NCBI GenBank assembly: GCA_030682255.1
Contig: JAUXOK010000023.1
Location: 1-64,000 of the forward strand
Length of the DNA: 64,000 nt
Source: Bacteroidota bacterium
GTDB lineage: Bacteria > Bacteroidota > Bacteroidia > NS11-12g > UBA955
Direction of reading: 5' to 3'
Below the pieces are notes generated by a model that had not been told where the DNA came from, did no database searches, and saw nothing but the letters and a program-made list of their open reading frames with translations. The translations under genes were made by a program, and so were the position numbers. Shown piece after piece: positions 9,443-17,939 of the stretch (position 1 is the first letter of the stretch; each line of letters starts with the position of its first letter).

Positions 9443-10072
9443 ATGAACCACATTCCCCTCTCCAATATCAAAGCCATCCTACTAGACCTAGACGATACCC
9501 TCTATGCCTACAAATCCTGCCACCAAGCAGCTTATGAAGCATGTATGATTTTGGCATCAGAGAAATACAATTTATTCAATTCGGATTTTGAAGCAGCATG
9601 GAAAGCAGGTAGAGATAAAGTCCACCAAGATTTACATGGACAGGGCGCTTCTCACTCTCGTTTGCTCTATGCCCAAAAAGTAAGTGAGATTTTATTTGAT
9701 AAAACAAATCCTCAATTTGCTTTAGAGATAGAAGAAACCTATTGGCGTACCTTTTTGAACAACATGAAGTTCAAGCCTGAAGTTGAGGCTTTTTTAATAG
9801 ATGCTAAAAGCAAAGGAATCAAAATGTGTATCGTGACAGACCTTACGGCACAAATACAAATGAGAAAGTGGTTGAAACTTGATTTGGGGAGGTATATTGA
9901 TTTTCTAGTAAGTTCGGAAGAAGCAGGCATCGAAAAACCTGGAGCGTATATGTTCGAATTGGCAATGAAAAAACTTGGGGTTAAAGCAGAAGAATGCATC
10001 ATGATTGGCGATAGTGAGGAGAAAGATATTAAAGGAGCGGAGGCGCTGGGGATTAAAGCTTACTTGGTTTAA
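9443..10072 (+). CDS. HAD superfamily hydrolase (subfamily IA)
   Basis: A 209-residue soluble HAD phosphatase. Motif I is DLDDT at residues 15-19 (nucleophile D15, acid-base D17), the cap is the helical C1 type between about 20 and 90, motif II is the VTD element near residue 131, motif III the lysine in GIEKPG, and motif IV GDSEEKDI near residue 191. The substrate is probably a phosphorylated sugar or nucleotide of the neighbouring pathway (kinase, aldolase and nucleotidyltransferases follow). The leader holds a family D half-repeat and the 3-prime side a family B palindrome, marking the start of the repeat-spaced operon. Confidence 0.8.
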   Translation: MNHIPLSNIKAILLDLDDTLYAYKSCHQAAYEACMILASEKYNLFNSDFEAAWKAGRDKVHQDLHGQGASHSRLLYAQKVSEILFDKTNPQFALEIEETYWRTFLNNMKFKPEVEAFLIDAKSKGIKMCIVTDLTAQIQMRKWLKLDLGRYIDFLVSSEEAGIEKPGAYMFELAMKKLGVKAEECIMIGDSEEKDIKGAEALGIKAYLV

Positions 10073-10086
10073 ATAAAAGAAAATAT

Positions 10087-10137
10087 AGCCACAAAGGCAC
10101 AAAGTCACAAAAAAATAGTCCTTTGAGCCTTAGTGGC
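10087..10137. repeat. Palindromic repeat family B, unit 1
   Basis: A left arm AGCCACAAAGGCACAAAGTCAC and a right arm ending AGCCTTAGTGGC, separated by a short A-rich loop. It lies between the HAD gene stop (10072) and the GxxExxY gene start (10151), so it occupies most of the gap. Confidence 0.85.
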
Positions 10138-10150
10138 AATAAAAACAAAT

Positions 10151-10546
10151 ATGACTAATTTTAAACCTTTAACACTTGATGAAGAAGCTGTTGGAAAAGC
10201 AATAGTTAATGCTGCCTTTGAAGTTCACAAAAGACTTGGACCAGGATTATTGGAAAAGGTTTATGAAGTTTGCTTAAGTCACGAATTAAAAAAAAGAGAC
10301 TTATTTGTTCAAAGGCAAATTGATATACCAATTCAATACGATGATATAGTTTTTAACGAAGGACTAAGGTTAGATCTTTTAGTTAACAATCTTGTAATTT
10401 GCGAATTAAAAGCAGTAGATATTGTTAATCCAGTTTGGGAGGCACAAATTCTTAGTCATTTAAAACTGACAGGTAAGAGACTTGGATATTTGATTAATTT
10501 CAATGTTCCATTAATGAAAAATGGCATAAAAAGATTTGTATTATAA
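10151..10546 (+). CDS. GxxExxY family protein (PD-(D/E)XK-like), copy 2
   Basis: A 131-residue paralogue of the proteins at 190 and 42049. The signature is G32-E35-Y38 (GPGLLEKVY). The nuclease-like residues are D75, E85-x-K87 and Q99. ATG 10151 is the start; an upstream GTG at 10133 is inside the right arm of a family B palindrome. The gene is bracketed by family B units on both sides and is the only nuclease-like gene in the operon whose intergenic gaps carry family B. It differs clearly from copies 1 and 3, which are closer to each other. Function unknown. Confidence 0.85.
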   Translation: MTNFKPLTLDEEAVGKAIVNAAFEVHKRLGPGLLEKVYEVCLSHELKKRDLFVQRQIDIPIQYDDIVFNEGLRLDLLVNNLVICELKAVDIVNPVWEAQILSHLKLTGKRLGYLINFNVPLMKNGIKRFVL

Positions 10547-10550
10547 ATTA

Positions 10551-10666
10551 GTAACTTAGTGGCAAAAATAATAGCCACGAAGACACAAAGTCTCAAAGAG
10601 AAATCTATAGAATCTTGGTGTCTTAGTGGCAAAGAAATAAACTTGGTGACTTAGTGCCTTTGTGGC
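10551..10666. repeat. Palindromic repeat family B, unit 2 with two extra half-arms
   Basis: A right half-arm (GTAACTTAGTGGC, 10551-10563), a complete palindrome (10572-10630) and another right half-arm (10642-10666) ending CCTTTGTGGC. The ATG of the next gene follows 10 bp after the last GTGGC. The extra arms suggest past unequal duplication or deletion. Confidence 0.85.
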
Positions 10667-10676
10667 AAAAATAAAA

Positions 10677-12755
10677 ATGATTACTTTAAAAGACAAACAC
10701 GGCAACCACAAACTCCCTATTCTTAAATCCCGCCTATTTTGGGCAGGGGTATTGGTAAAGCTTGTACTTTCTGTTTTCTTTGCTTCTGATTATTTACGGG
10801 AACTTTTTGCACCTTTCGGTAATTATTTTATAGCTTCTGATTTTAAAAACCCTTACGAATATTTCAGTCAAAACGGTACAGGCACAGAATTTCCATACCC
10901 GCCTTTGATGCTTTGGATTTTCACTTTTGTAAGAGCGTTGTTTTGGATAATTATCCCCGGAAATATTGAAGGATTTAGTCTAGCAGATAGTTTTTTATAC
11001 AGAATACCACTTTTAATAGCCGACTTAGGTATATTGTTTGTTTTGATGCGTTGGCTTAAAACTAAAACACGTCAAGTTTTAATTTGGTATTGGTTATCTC
11101 CTGTCTTAATTTATATCAACTACATTCATGGTCAGTTGGATGTTATTCCAATGGCATTTTTGATAGGGTCTTTGTATTTTCTTTTTAAAAATAAGTGGGA
11201 ATATTCTTTTTTGTTTTTAGGTTTTGCAATTGCATGTAAAACAAATATGGTATTGGTTCTACCGTTTTTTATTATATATTTACTTCGTATACCTCATGTT
11301 AAACTCAAAAAAATAATTTCAGTAATAGCTTTGTTGTTTTTAACTGTTTTGCTTTTGAATTTACCATACATCAGCTCAGAAGCATATATCAGTATGGTTT
11401 ATAACAATCCTGTTCAAAAGCAGGTTTTTGATTTGTATTATCAATTCAATTCAAACCTTAAAATCTATTTTATACCAGCGGTTTATTTTATATTGGTGTT
11501 GTGGTATTTGAGTTTCAAATTCGTTAACCGCGACCAATTGATTCTATTTTTAGCTTTTACTTTTTTGGCACTAACATTGATGATTGCACCCATGCAAGGT
11601 TGGTATTTTTGGATCATGCCTTTGTTGGTTTATTTTGTTATTAAACATGGCAAAAGAGAACAAATGGTCTTTGTTATTCTGTCAATTTTATATTTCATTT
11701 ACTTTGGTTTTATTCAACATTCAGATTACTTGAGTGCTTTTAATTGTGGAACATTTGATAATCCTATGTTAGTTTTAAACAACACTTTTTTAAACATTGC
11801 TTTTACACTATTACAAACTACTTTGTTATTGATGGCTTACTTGTTGTTTAAAAATGGAATCAGCAGCAACATACAAGCTAAATTTTTATCACAACCATAC
11901 ATGATTGGTATAGGAGGAGACTCAGCAGCAGGAAAATCGACATTAACCAATGCCTTAGCTTCGGTTTTTGATTTACAGAATACCACCATCATTCGAGGAG
12001 ACGACATGCACAAGTGGGAGCGAGGCAATGAAAATTGGAAAAAATTTACCCATTTAGACCCAAGAGCCAATCATTTGCATCATGATTTAGACCAAGCCAA
12101 AAGCTTAAAAACTGGTCAAACAATAAAACGAAGTTTTTATGACCACAATACAGGTAAATTTACAATTCCTACCTTCCTAAAACCCAATAAATTAATTTTG
12201 TTTGAGGGTTTACATTCATTTTATCTTCAAAATCAATTGGATGTTTATGATTTAAAAATCTTTATGCAACCCCAAGAGAATTTAAGGGTGTGGTGGAAGG
12301 TGAAAAGAGATGTTGCCAAGAGAGGTTATTCGCCAGAACAGGTTTTGGAACAATTAAAAACCAGAGAAGAGGATTCAGAAAAATACATTAAAAACCAAGC
12401 ATTACATGCGGATATAGTGGCTAGTTTTTACAGTATAAATGACATCAATCCTTTAAACTTAGAGATAGAGCCACAAATAGGTTTAAAAATAAGATTTACC
12501 AACAGTGTTGGATTAGATTTATTAATTGATAAATTATCCAAAATAGGTTCTTTAAAACTGGAACACGAGTTTGATAATGCTCATCAATATTTAATCTTCA
12601 ATGGTACTATCACCGAAAGTGATATTGAGTTGATAGCTTATCAATTAATACCTCAGTTGGAAGAAATAGGGGTTTATAATCCACAATGGAAATCCGATTA
12701 CGAAGGCTTATTGCAGCTGATAACAGTGTATATTGTCTTTGAAAAAATGAAATAA
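10677..12755 (+). CDS. Membrane protein fused to a uridine-kinase-like P-loop domain
   Basis: A 692-residue fusion. Residues 1 to about 400 form a polytopic membrane part with about ten hydrophobic segments; a FPYPPL element near residue 75 and an HGQLD element near residue 152 resemble GT-C fold mannosyltransferase-like proteins. From about residue 405 a soluble domain starts with the Walker A GGDSAAGKSTL, followed by RGDDMH and FEGLHSF elements as in the uridine kinase and phosphoribulokinase family. The kinase would face the cytoplasm and may phosphorylate a precursor used by the adjacent aldolase or nucleotidyltransferases. ATG 10677 is the start; the GTG at 10662 belongs to repeat family B. 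Substrates of both halves are unknown. Confidence 0.75.
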   Translation: MITLKDKHGNHKLPILKSRLFWAGVLVKLVLSVFFASDYLRELFAPFGNYFIASDFKNPYEYFSQNGTGTEFPYPPLMLWIFTFVRALFWIIIPGNIEGFSLADSFLYRIPLLIADLGILFVLMRWLKTKTRQVLIWYWLSPVLIYINYIHGQLDVIPMAFLIGSLYFLFKNKWEYSFLFLGFAIACKTNMVLVLPFFIIYLLRIPHVKLKKIISVIALLFLTVLLLNLPYISSEAYISMVYNNPVQKQVFDLYYQFNSNLKIYFIPAVYFILVLWYLSFKFVNRDQLILFLAFTFLALTLMIAPMQGWYFWIMPLLVYFVIKHGKREQMVFVILSILYFIYFGFIQHSDYLSAFNCGTFDNPMLVLNNTFLNIAFTLLQTTLLLMAYLLFKNGISSNIQAKFLSQPYMIGIGGDSAAGKSTLTNALASVFDLQNTTIIRGDDMHKWERGNENWKKFTHLDPRANHLHHDLDQAKSLKTGQTIKRSFYDHNTGKFTIPTFLKPNKLILFEGLHSFYLQNQLDVYDLKIFMQPQENLRVWWKVKRDVAKRGYSPEQVLEQLKTREEDSEKYIKNQALHADIVASFYSINDINPLNLEIEPQIGLKIRFTNSVGLDLLIDKLSKIGSLKLEHEFDNAHQYLIFNGTITESDIELIAYQLIPQLEEIGVYNPQWKSDYEGLLQLITVYIVFEKMK

Positions 12756-12760
12756 AAAAT

Positions 12761-12818
12761 AGCCACAAAGGCACTAAGACACTATGTGTACACCATTGTG
12801 CCCTTGTGTCTTAGTGGC
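12761..12818. repeat. Palindromic repeat family B, unit 3
   Basis: The left arm AGCCACAAAGGCACTAAGACAC and right arm GTGTCTTAGTGGC are complementary over most of their length. The unit occupies the gap between the stop at 12755 and the ATG at 12828. Confidence 0.9.
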
Positions 12819-12827
12819 GAAAACAAC

Positions 12828-13865
12828 ATGACTTTAATTAATCACCTTCTTTACTTAACTCAACCCTTTGTCAATCGTCCAGACTTAATCCAAGGTCCAG
12901 GAGGCAATACATCTGTTAAAGATGAGGAAGGCAATATGATCATCAAAGCTTCGGGTTTTAGATTTGAGGAGATTACAGTAGAATCAGGTTATTCTAAAGT
13001 AAATTCCAAAAAAATTTCAGACTATTTTTTTAACGTAAAGGTTACTGATAAAACTCAAGAGGAGAAACATTCTTTACAAGTTATTCAAAACAATATTTTA
13101 AAACAAAGTTCAGGTGAGTTTTTTCCTAAACCCTCAATGGAAACTGGCTTTCATGCAGTTTTAGATGAATTTGTAATTCACACTCATTCTGTTTGGTCTA
13201 ATTTAATTAATTGTATAACTGAACCTTTTGAATTGTTAAAAAAAATTCAATCAAAAACAGGTTTAATAATTGCTTATATCCCTTTTGTGAGTCCCGGTTT
13301 TGGTTTGTCGTATCTCATTACTCAAGAGCTTAAAAAAGCGAATGAATTACAAATAAAACGTCCTCAAATTTTTTTCCTTGAAAATCATGGCATTGTATCA
13401 CATTCAAATGATTTAGTTGAAGCTCAAACCATGTTATTGGAAGTTGATAAAGCCATTCAAAATCTTTTAGGAATATCTAATGAGTATCCTAAAACAGAAA
13501 TTCTGTCAATGGAAAAGTACTATACACCCAGTAATGATTTTGTGTGGAACTCTATTTTAAAATATCAAGTTGATAAACAGTTTTTTAATCAGGTTTTATT
13601 TCCAGATCAAACAGTTTTCTTTAATAACCAAATTACTTTTTCTGAGGATTTTGGTAAAAAAATAAATATCATTCCTGTCAAAGGAATTCAATACCATTGC
13701 GGAGAAAGAGAAGCCAAATCAATACACGAAACCATGACGGCTTATTTCTTTTTGTTTGATAATATTTTGAAATTGAACAAAACGCCTAGATTTGTTTCAA
13801 ACGAAGAAATTGACTATATCAACAACATGGACATGGAAAAACACCGTAAGTCCTTAATGAAATAA
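12828..13865 (+). CDS. Class II aldolase/adducin domain protein
   Basis: A 345-residue soluble protein of the RhaD/FucA aldolase fold. It shows the early QGPGGNTSVKD loop (phosphate and substrate binding, near residue 22), the HTHSVW segment near residue 118 carrying two metal-ligand histidines, and a third histidine in FLENHGIVS near residue 185. It is longer than FucA (about 215), with a C-terminal extension of about 110 residues ending near a CGEREAKSIH element. Members act on phosphorylated ketoses or aldehydes. With the kinase domain upstream and two nucleotidyltransferases downstream, a route kinase-aldolase-nucleotidyl activation is plausible but unproven. ATG 12828 is chosen because the upstream in-frame extension lies in repeat family B. 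Confidence 0.8.
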   Translation: MTLINHLLYLTQPFVNRPDLIQGPGGNTSVKDEEGNMIIKASGFRFEEITVESGYSKVNSKKISDYFFNVKVTDKTQEEKHSLQVIQNNILKQSSGEFFPKPSMETGFHAVLDEFVIHTHSVWSNLINCITEPFELLKKIQSKTGLIIAYIPFVSPGFGLSYLITQELKKANELQIKRPQIFFLENHGIVSHSNDLVEAQTMLLEVDKAIQNLLGISNEYPKTEILSMEKYYTPSNDFVWNSILKYQVDKQFFNQVLFPDQTVFFNNQITFSEDFGKKINIIPVKGIQYHCGEREAKSIHETMTAYFFLFDNILKLNKTPRFVSNEEIDYINNMDMEKHRKSLMK

Positions 13866-13876
13866 GATTAAAACAT

Positions 13877-13931
13877 AGCCACAAAGTCACAAAGACACAA
13901 TATTTCTTTAGTGCCTTAGTGCCTTTGTGGC
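13877..13931. repeat. Palindromic repeat family B, unit 4
   Basis: Arms AGCCACAAAGTCACAAAG and GTGCCTTAGTGCCTTTGTGGC. It fills the gap between the aldolase gene and the first nucleotidyltransferase, ending 12 bp before the ATG. Confidence 0.9.
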
Positions 13932-13943
13932 AAATATTCCAAT

Positions 13944-14708
13944 ATGAAAATCATCATCCCACTTTCTGGTCTTGGCAAACGCTTTCAAGATGCTGGCTAT
14001 ACCGATATAAAACCTCTTATCAAAGTCCACGGCAAACCCATCATCGAATGGGTCGTGAGTATGTTTCCTGGTAACCATGACTTTATTTTCATCTGTAGAG
14101 AAGAGCATCTTAAAACGACTCCTTTGGAATCTGAACTTAAACGCATTAAACCTGATGGTAAAATCATTGCTATTGAAGGTCATAAATTGGGTCCTGTTTA
14201 TGCGGTGACTCAAGTTTTTGATTTGATAGATGATGAAGAGGAGGTGATTACCAATTATTGTGATTTTTTTCAAGTTTGGGATTTTGAGCATTTTGCCAAA
14301 ACTGTTAAAGAAAAACAAGTGGCAGGTGCAATTCCTTGTTACACAGGATTTCATCCTCATTTATTACATCCTGAAAATTTATATGCCAGTTGTAAAAAAG
14401 ATGCAGAAAGTAATCTTATAGAAATCAGAGAAAAATTCTCTTTTGAAGAAGACAAAACAAAAACCAGTCATTCAGGTGGCACCTATTATTTTTCAAAAGG
14501 AAAATATGTAAAAAAGTATTTCCAACAATTGATAGATGAAAAAGTAGCGCTTAATGGCGAATATTATATCAGTTTGGTGTATAACCTAATGGTAAGAGAT
14601 GAACTAAAAGTATTGGTTTACGATGAAGTTCCATACTTCTGTCAGTGGGGTACACCCAAAGATTTGGAAGAATACAATACTTGGATGGATATTTTTAAAA
14701 GAATGTAA
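13944..14708 (+). CDS. Sugar-phosphate nucleotidyltransferase-like protein 1
   Basis: A 254-residue GT-A-like nucleotidyltransferase. It opens MKIIIPLSGLGKRF (nucleotide-binding loop) and has KPLIKVHGKPII near residue 28, the metal-binding NYCDFF segment near residue 102 and the QWGTP motif near residue 234. It belongs to the group of short NTP_transferase proteins in capsule clusters. The protein is a distant paralogue of the next gene. The activated compound is unknown. It sits between family B palindromes, 12 bp after one and 2 bp before the next. Confidence 0.8.
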   Translation: MKIIIPLSGLGKRFQDAGYTDIKPLIKVHGKPIIEWVVSMFPGNHDFIFICREEHLKTTPLESELKRIKPDGKIIAIEGHKLGPVYAVTQVFDLIDDEEEVITNYCDFFQVWDFEHFAKTVKEKQVAGAIPCYTGFHPHLLHPENLYASCKKDAESNLIEIREKFSFEEDKTKTSHSGGTYYFSKGKYVKKYFQQLIDEKVALNGEYYISLVYNLMVRDELKVLVYDEVPYFCQWGTPKDLEEYNTWMDIFKRM

Positions 14709-14710
14709 AA

Positions 14711-14766
14711 AGCCACAAAGTCACCAAGGCACAAAGAAAAACATAGTGACTTAGTGCCTTAGTGGC
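14711..14766. repeat. Palindromic repeat family B, unit 5
   Basis: Arms AGCCACAAAGTCACCAAGGC and GTGACTTAGTGCCTTAGTGGC. The unit starts 2 bp after the stop of the first nucleotidyltransferase and ends 12 bp before the next ATG. Confidence 0.9.
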
Positions 14767-14778
14767 AAAAATATACAA

Positions 14779-15546
14779 ATGAACAAACTCACAATCCTAA
14801 TTCCCATGGCAGGAGCCGGAAGCCGCTTTGTAGAAGAAGGTTACACCACTCCAAAGCCTTTGTTACCCATTCTTGGTAAACCCATGGTGGTGAGTGCAGC
14901 AAATGCTTTGCCTCAAGGAGATAAATACATATTTGTAGTACGAGATTTTCAAATTTCAGATTATCATATTGACCAACATCTTTTAGAATATTTCCCAAAT
15001 TCACAAACGGTCGTATTAGACCACTTAACAGAAGGTCAAGCGGTTACTTGTTTAAAAGCTAAAGAGTTAATCAACAATGAAAATCCTTTGGTCATTGGCG
15101 CTAGTGATAATGGTATGATTTACAGTCAAGAAGCTTTTGAAAAGTTAACCCAAGAAACAGATTGTATTGTCTTTACATTTAGAAACAATCCAGCAGTTTT
15201 AGCCAAACCACAAGCTTATGGTTGGGTAAAAACAGATGTTGCAGGCAATATTCAAGAAATGTCAGTTAAAAAGCCAATTAGCGAAACCCCCATGAATGAC
15301 CATTCGGTTGTAGGAGCTTTTTGGTTCAGAACAGGTAAATTGTTTGTGGAAGCAGCTGAGCGTATGATTGCCCAAAACCGCAGAATCAACAACGAATTTT
15401 ATGTGGATGAATGTATCAATGATGTCATTCAAATGGGATTCAAAGCCAAAGTTTTTGAAGTAGATCACTACATCTGTTGGGGAACACCCAATGATTATAA
15501 GACTTTCCAATACTGGGAAGCTTATTACAATAAAGTAAAACCTTGA
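14779..15546 (+). CDS. Sugar-phosphate nucleotidyltransferase-like protein 2
   Basis: A 255-residue nucleotidyltransferase with the loop PMAGAGSRFVEEG (residues 9-21), KPLLPILGKPMV near residue 28, a GASDNGM metal-binding segment near residue 113 and the CWGTP motif near residue 237. It is a paralogue of the preceding gene, but the two differ enough that different substrates or a donor/acceptor division of labour are likely. Family members activate sugar phosphates or similar compounds with CTP, UTP or GTP. It is followed at 5 bp by another family B palindrome. Confidence 0.8.
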   Translation: MNKLTILIPMAGAGSRFVEEGYTTPKPLLPILGKPMVVSAANALPQGDKYIFVVRDFQISDYHIDQHLLEYFPNSQTVVLDHLTEGQAVTCLKAKELINNENPLVIGASDNGMIYSQEAFEKLTQETDCIVFTFRNNPAVLAKPQAYGWVKTDVAGNIQEMSVKKPISETPMNDHSVVGAFWFRTGKLFVEAAERMIAQNRRINNEFYVDECINDVIQMGFKAKVFEVDHYICWGTPNDYKTFQYWEAYYNKVKP

Positions 15547-15550
15547 TAAT

Positions 15551-15595
15551 AGCCACTAAGGCACAAAGTCACAAAAAACTTCGTGTCTTAGTGGC
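15551..15595. repeat. Palindromic repeat family B, unit 6
   Basis: The shortest unit seen, with arms AGCCACTAAGGCACAAAGTC and GTGTCTTAGTGGC and almost no loop. It lies between the second nucleotidyltransferase and the GT2 gene. Confidence 0.9.
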
Positions 15596-15604
15596 CAAAA
15601 TAAT

Positions 15605-16318
15605 ATGTTATCCATTATTCTCCCATGCTATAACGAACAAGACAATCTAGAATTCTTGTTCAACTCCCTTGACCCTGTGGCAGCTGCCCATCAGGATTTA
15701 GAGATAATTTTAGTCAATAATGGCTCAACCGATAATTCTGTTGCCGTTTTTGAACAAGAGTTAGCCAAACGCAACCGTAATATATTTAGAGTTGTCACTG
15801 TAGAAAAAAATATTGGTTATGGCTATGGTATTTTAACTGGGTTGAGAGCTGCAAAAGGTGATATTCTTTCAGTTACCCATGCAGACCGACAAACAGATCC
15901 AATGGATGTGTTGAAGGCATTTAAAATTTATCAAGACCAATCAAGTACTCTAGCATTAGTCAAAGGATTTAGAAAAAACCGCAGACCCATGGAGGCTTTC
16001 TTTTCTTGGGGAATGGGTTTGTTATCAAGTTTAGCTTTAGGAACAAGACTCACAGAAATCAACGCCCAACCTAAATTATTCAGCAAAGCTTTTTTTGATA
16101 GCATAGAACAAGACGCACCACATGACTTTTCTTTGGATTTATATTTTCTATACCACGCTAAAAACAAAGGACAAATCATTGATTTCCCCGTTTACTTTGC
16201 TAAACGCGTTGCAGGCGAAGCCAAAGGAGGCAGCGGCAGTAGTTGGAAGGTCAGATGGAAACTGATAAAACGAATATTAAACTATATTTTTGAATTAAGA
16301 AAAAAAGTAAAACAATAA
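15605..16318 (+). CDS. GT2 family glycosyltransferase
   Basis: A 237-residue GT-A enzyme with LPCYNEQDNL at the start, VNNGSTDNS near residue 37 and THADRQTDPMD near residue 92, the counterpart of the DxD region. Unlike GtrB-type enzymes it has no C-terminal membrane pair; only a weakly hydrophobic segment occurs around residues 135-150. It is probably a cytoplasmic or peripheral sugar transferase. Its stop codon overlaps the first bases of the next family B palindrome. Confidence 0.8.
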   Translation: MLSIILPCYNEQDNLEFLFNSLDPVAAAHQDLEIILVNNGSTDNSVAVFEQELAKRNRNIFRVVTVEKNIGYGYGILTGLRAAKGDILSVTHADRQTDPMDVLKAFKIYQDQSSTLALVKGFRKNRRPMEAFFSWGMGLLSSLALGTRLTEINAQPKLFSKAFFDSIEQDAPHDFSLDLYFLYHAKNKGQIIDFPVYFAKRVAGEAKGGSGSSWKVRWKLIKRILNYIFELRKKVKQ

Positions 16319-16375
16319 CCACTAAGACACTAAGGCACAAAGCGAATCAACTTAGTGTCTTGGTGACTTCGTGGC
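16317..16375. repeat. Palindromic repeat family B, unit 7
   Basis: Arms ACCACTAAGACACTAAGGCAC and TTAGTGTCTTGGTGACTTCGTGGC. It begins inside the stop codon of the GT2 gene and ends 13 bp before the next ATG. It is the last family B unit in the window. Confidence 0.9.
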
Positions 16376-16388
16376 AAAAATAATATAT

Positions 16389-17939
16389 ATGAAGAAATTC
16401 ATCCAATCCCACCCCATTGAGATCCTTTTCAGCACCATCTTTTTTACGATTGCTGCCATCCTAAACCTACAATTTTTGGAAGGGGCGAATGTGAATTTTA
16501 CTTTTAGTGGACATGATGAATACTTGACAGTCAGAGAGGTATATTCCATATTACACCCCCTGTCGTTCAAACATTTTATCATGGCAATCATCTCTGGTGA
16601 TGTTTTATACTATGGTAGAATCGTATTTTATATTGATGCCTTATTCGCTTTTATTCCTTATAAAATTTGGGGATTGGAAGGTATGGTTTATGCCATTAGA
16701 ATGACACATGTACTTGAACTCTTGTTTGGTGTTTTGTTGTTAAGTCATTTTATAAAATCAAATGCAGGAAAAGTCTTTTTTATCTTTAATGTCCTTATTT
16801 TATATTACACTGCCTACTTTGTAATGATTCCTAAACCTGAACCCTTGCAGTTGTTGCTGCTAGCAGTGTTTCTTTTGAAGGCAAGCAAAGTCGATTGGCA
16901 ATTTGGATGGCATTTTATATGGCTAGGAATGGCTTATGGTGCTAAATTTAATGTGTTAACTGTACTTCCCTTGTTTTTTCTGTTACCTTATTTTCATGGA
17001 TATAGGAAGATGATTGGGAGTTTTAAATCAATTTTAGCTTTTTTAATTGGTGTTTTCATAGCTATTCCAAGTTTGATATTAACACCTATTAAACCCATAT
17101 TTTTTCAAACGTATTTAAATAATACTTTTGGTAGAACTAATCATTATGATGATACAGTGATATCATTTTTAGAATGGGTAAAAACGGGTTGGTTGGGTTC
17201 ATACAACGGTGGTTTATGGCTCGGTCTTGCTTTTTTAGCATTAATTATTTGGTCTTTATTTTTGGGCTTAAAAAAGTATTGGCAAATCAAAATCATTTCA
17301 TCGCAAATGGTCTTATTAATGGTGGGATTGGGATTTTTATTGCCAGTGATGTTGTTTACTGGAAGAATGTGGCCACATTATTTATGGACTGGCCAAATTT
17401 TTTTAATATTAGCTATTGCAGTTAATCTCATTAACATTCAAACAAGGTTGTTTTTTTTAGCTTTAATGTCTATTGTAACTATGGGAAGTGTTTATTCAAC
17501 AATCAATCAAGGGTCCCATTTGTTTTCTCTTCAAAGTCAATCAAAACAACTTATTGAAGATAGTAAAAAAGCGCACAACTATTTATTAATGAAAAGCAAA
17601 CATATGATTTGTGCTCAAGATATTTCTGTTTATTACCCTTTCAAAGAAATGCTAGAAGTAAATCCTTACCATCCATTTGCTAATAAATTACCAAAGCAAG
17701 AAAACCAATACCAAATCATTTGGATAGATTTTGTAAATCCAAAAAAACTTAATGAAATGGGTGCAGATTATTTAATAACTAATAAATATAATTTTAATCA
17801 AAATAAGACATCTTCAGCAACTGAAAAAGATAGACTTATTGAAAAAGATAATTCCTTAATGCGTGAGGAATTAGGCAAGTCAATTTTACTTGATTCTATG
17901 ATTGGAAATTTAAAAATTTACAAAATCATTCGTGAGTAA
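16389..17939 (+). CDS. Polytopic membrane glycosyltransferase-like protein (GT-C type)
   Basis: A 516-residue protein with about ten hydrophobic segments and a soluble C-terminal region of about 130 residues. The first periplasmic loop (near residues 35-55) contains FSGHDEYLTVREVY, which places acidic residues where GT-C fold enzymes hold their catalytic aspartate. PKPEPLQLLLLAVFLL near residue 143 also resembles PMT/ArnT-like proteins. It probably transfers a sugar from a polyprenyl-linked donor outside the inner membrane. ATG 16389 is the start; the GTG at 16371 is within the preceding palindrome. Its end overlaps the next gene by 8 bp. Confidence 0.65.
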   Translation: MKKFIQSHPIEILFSTIFFTIAAILNLQFLEGANVNFTFSGHDEYLTVREVYSILHPLSFKHFIMAIISGDVLYYGRIVFYIDALFAFIPYKIWGLEGMVYAIRMTHVLELLFGVLLLSHFIKSNAGKVFFIFNVLILYYTAYFVMIPKPEPLQLLLLAVFLLKASKVDWQFGWHFIWLGMAYGAKFNVLTVLPLFFLLPYFHGYRKMIGSFKSILAFLIGVFIAIPSLILTPIKPIFFQTYLNNTFGRTNHYDDTVISFLEWVKTGWLGSYNGGLWLGLAFLALIIWSLFLGLKKYWQIKIISSQMVLLMVGLGFLLPVMLFTGRMWPHYLWTGQIFLILAIAVNLINIQTRLFFLALMSIVTMGSVYSTINQGSHLFSLQSQSKQLIEDSKKAHNYLLMKSKHMICAQDISVYYPFKEMLEVNPYHPFANKLPKQENQYQIIWIDFVNPKKLNEMGADYLITNKYNFNQNKTSSATEKDRLIEKDNSLMREELGKSILLDSMIGNLKIYKIIRE

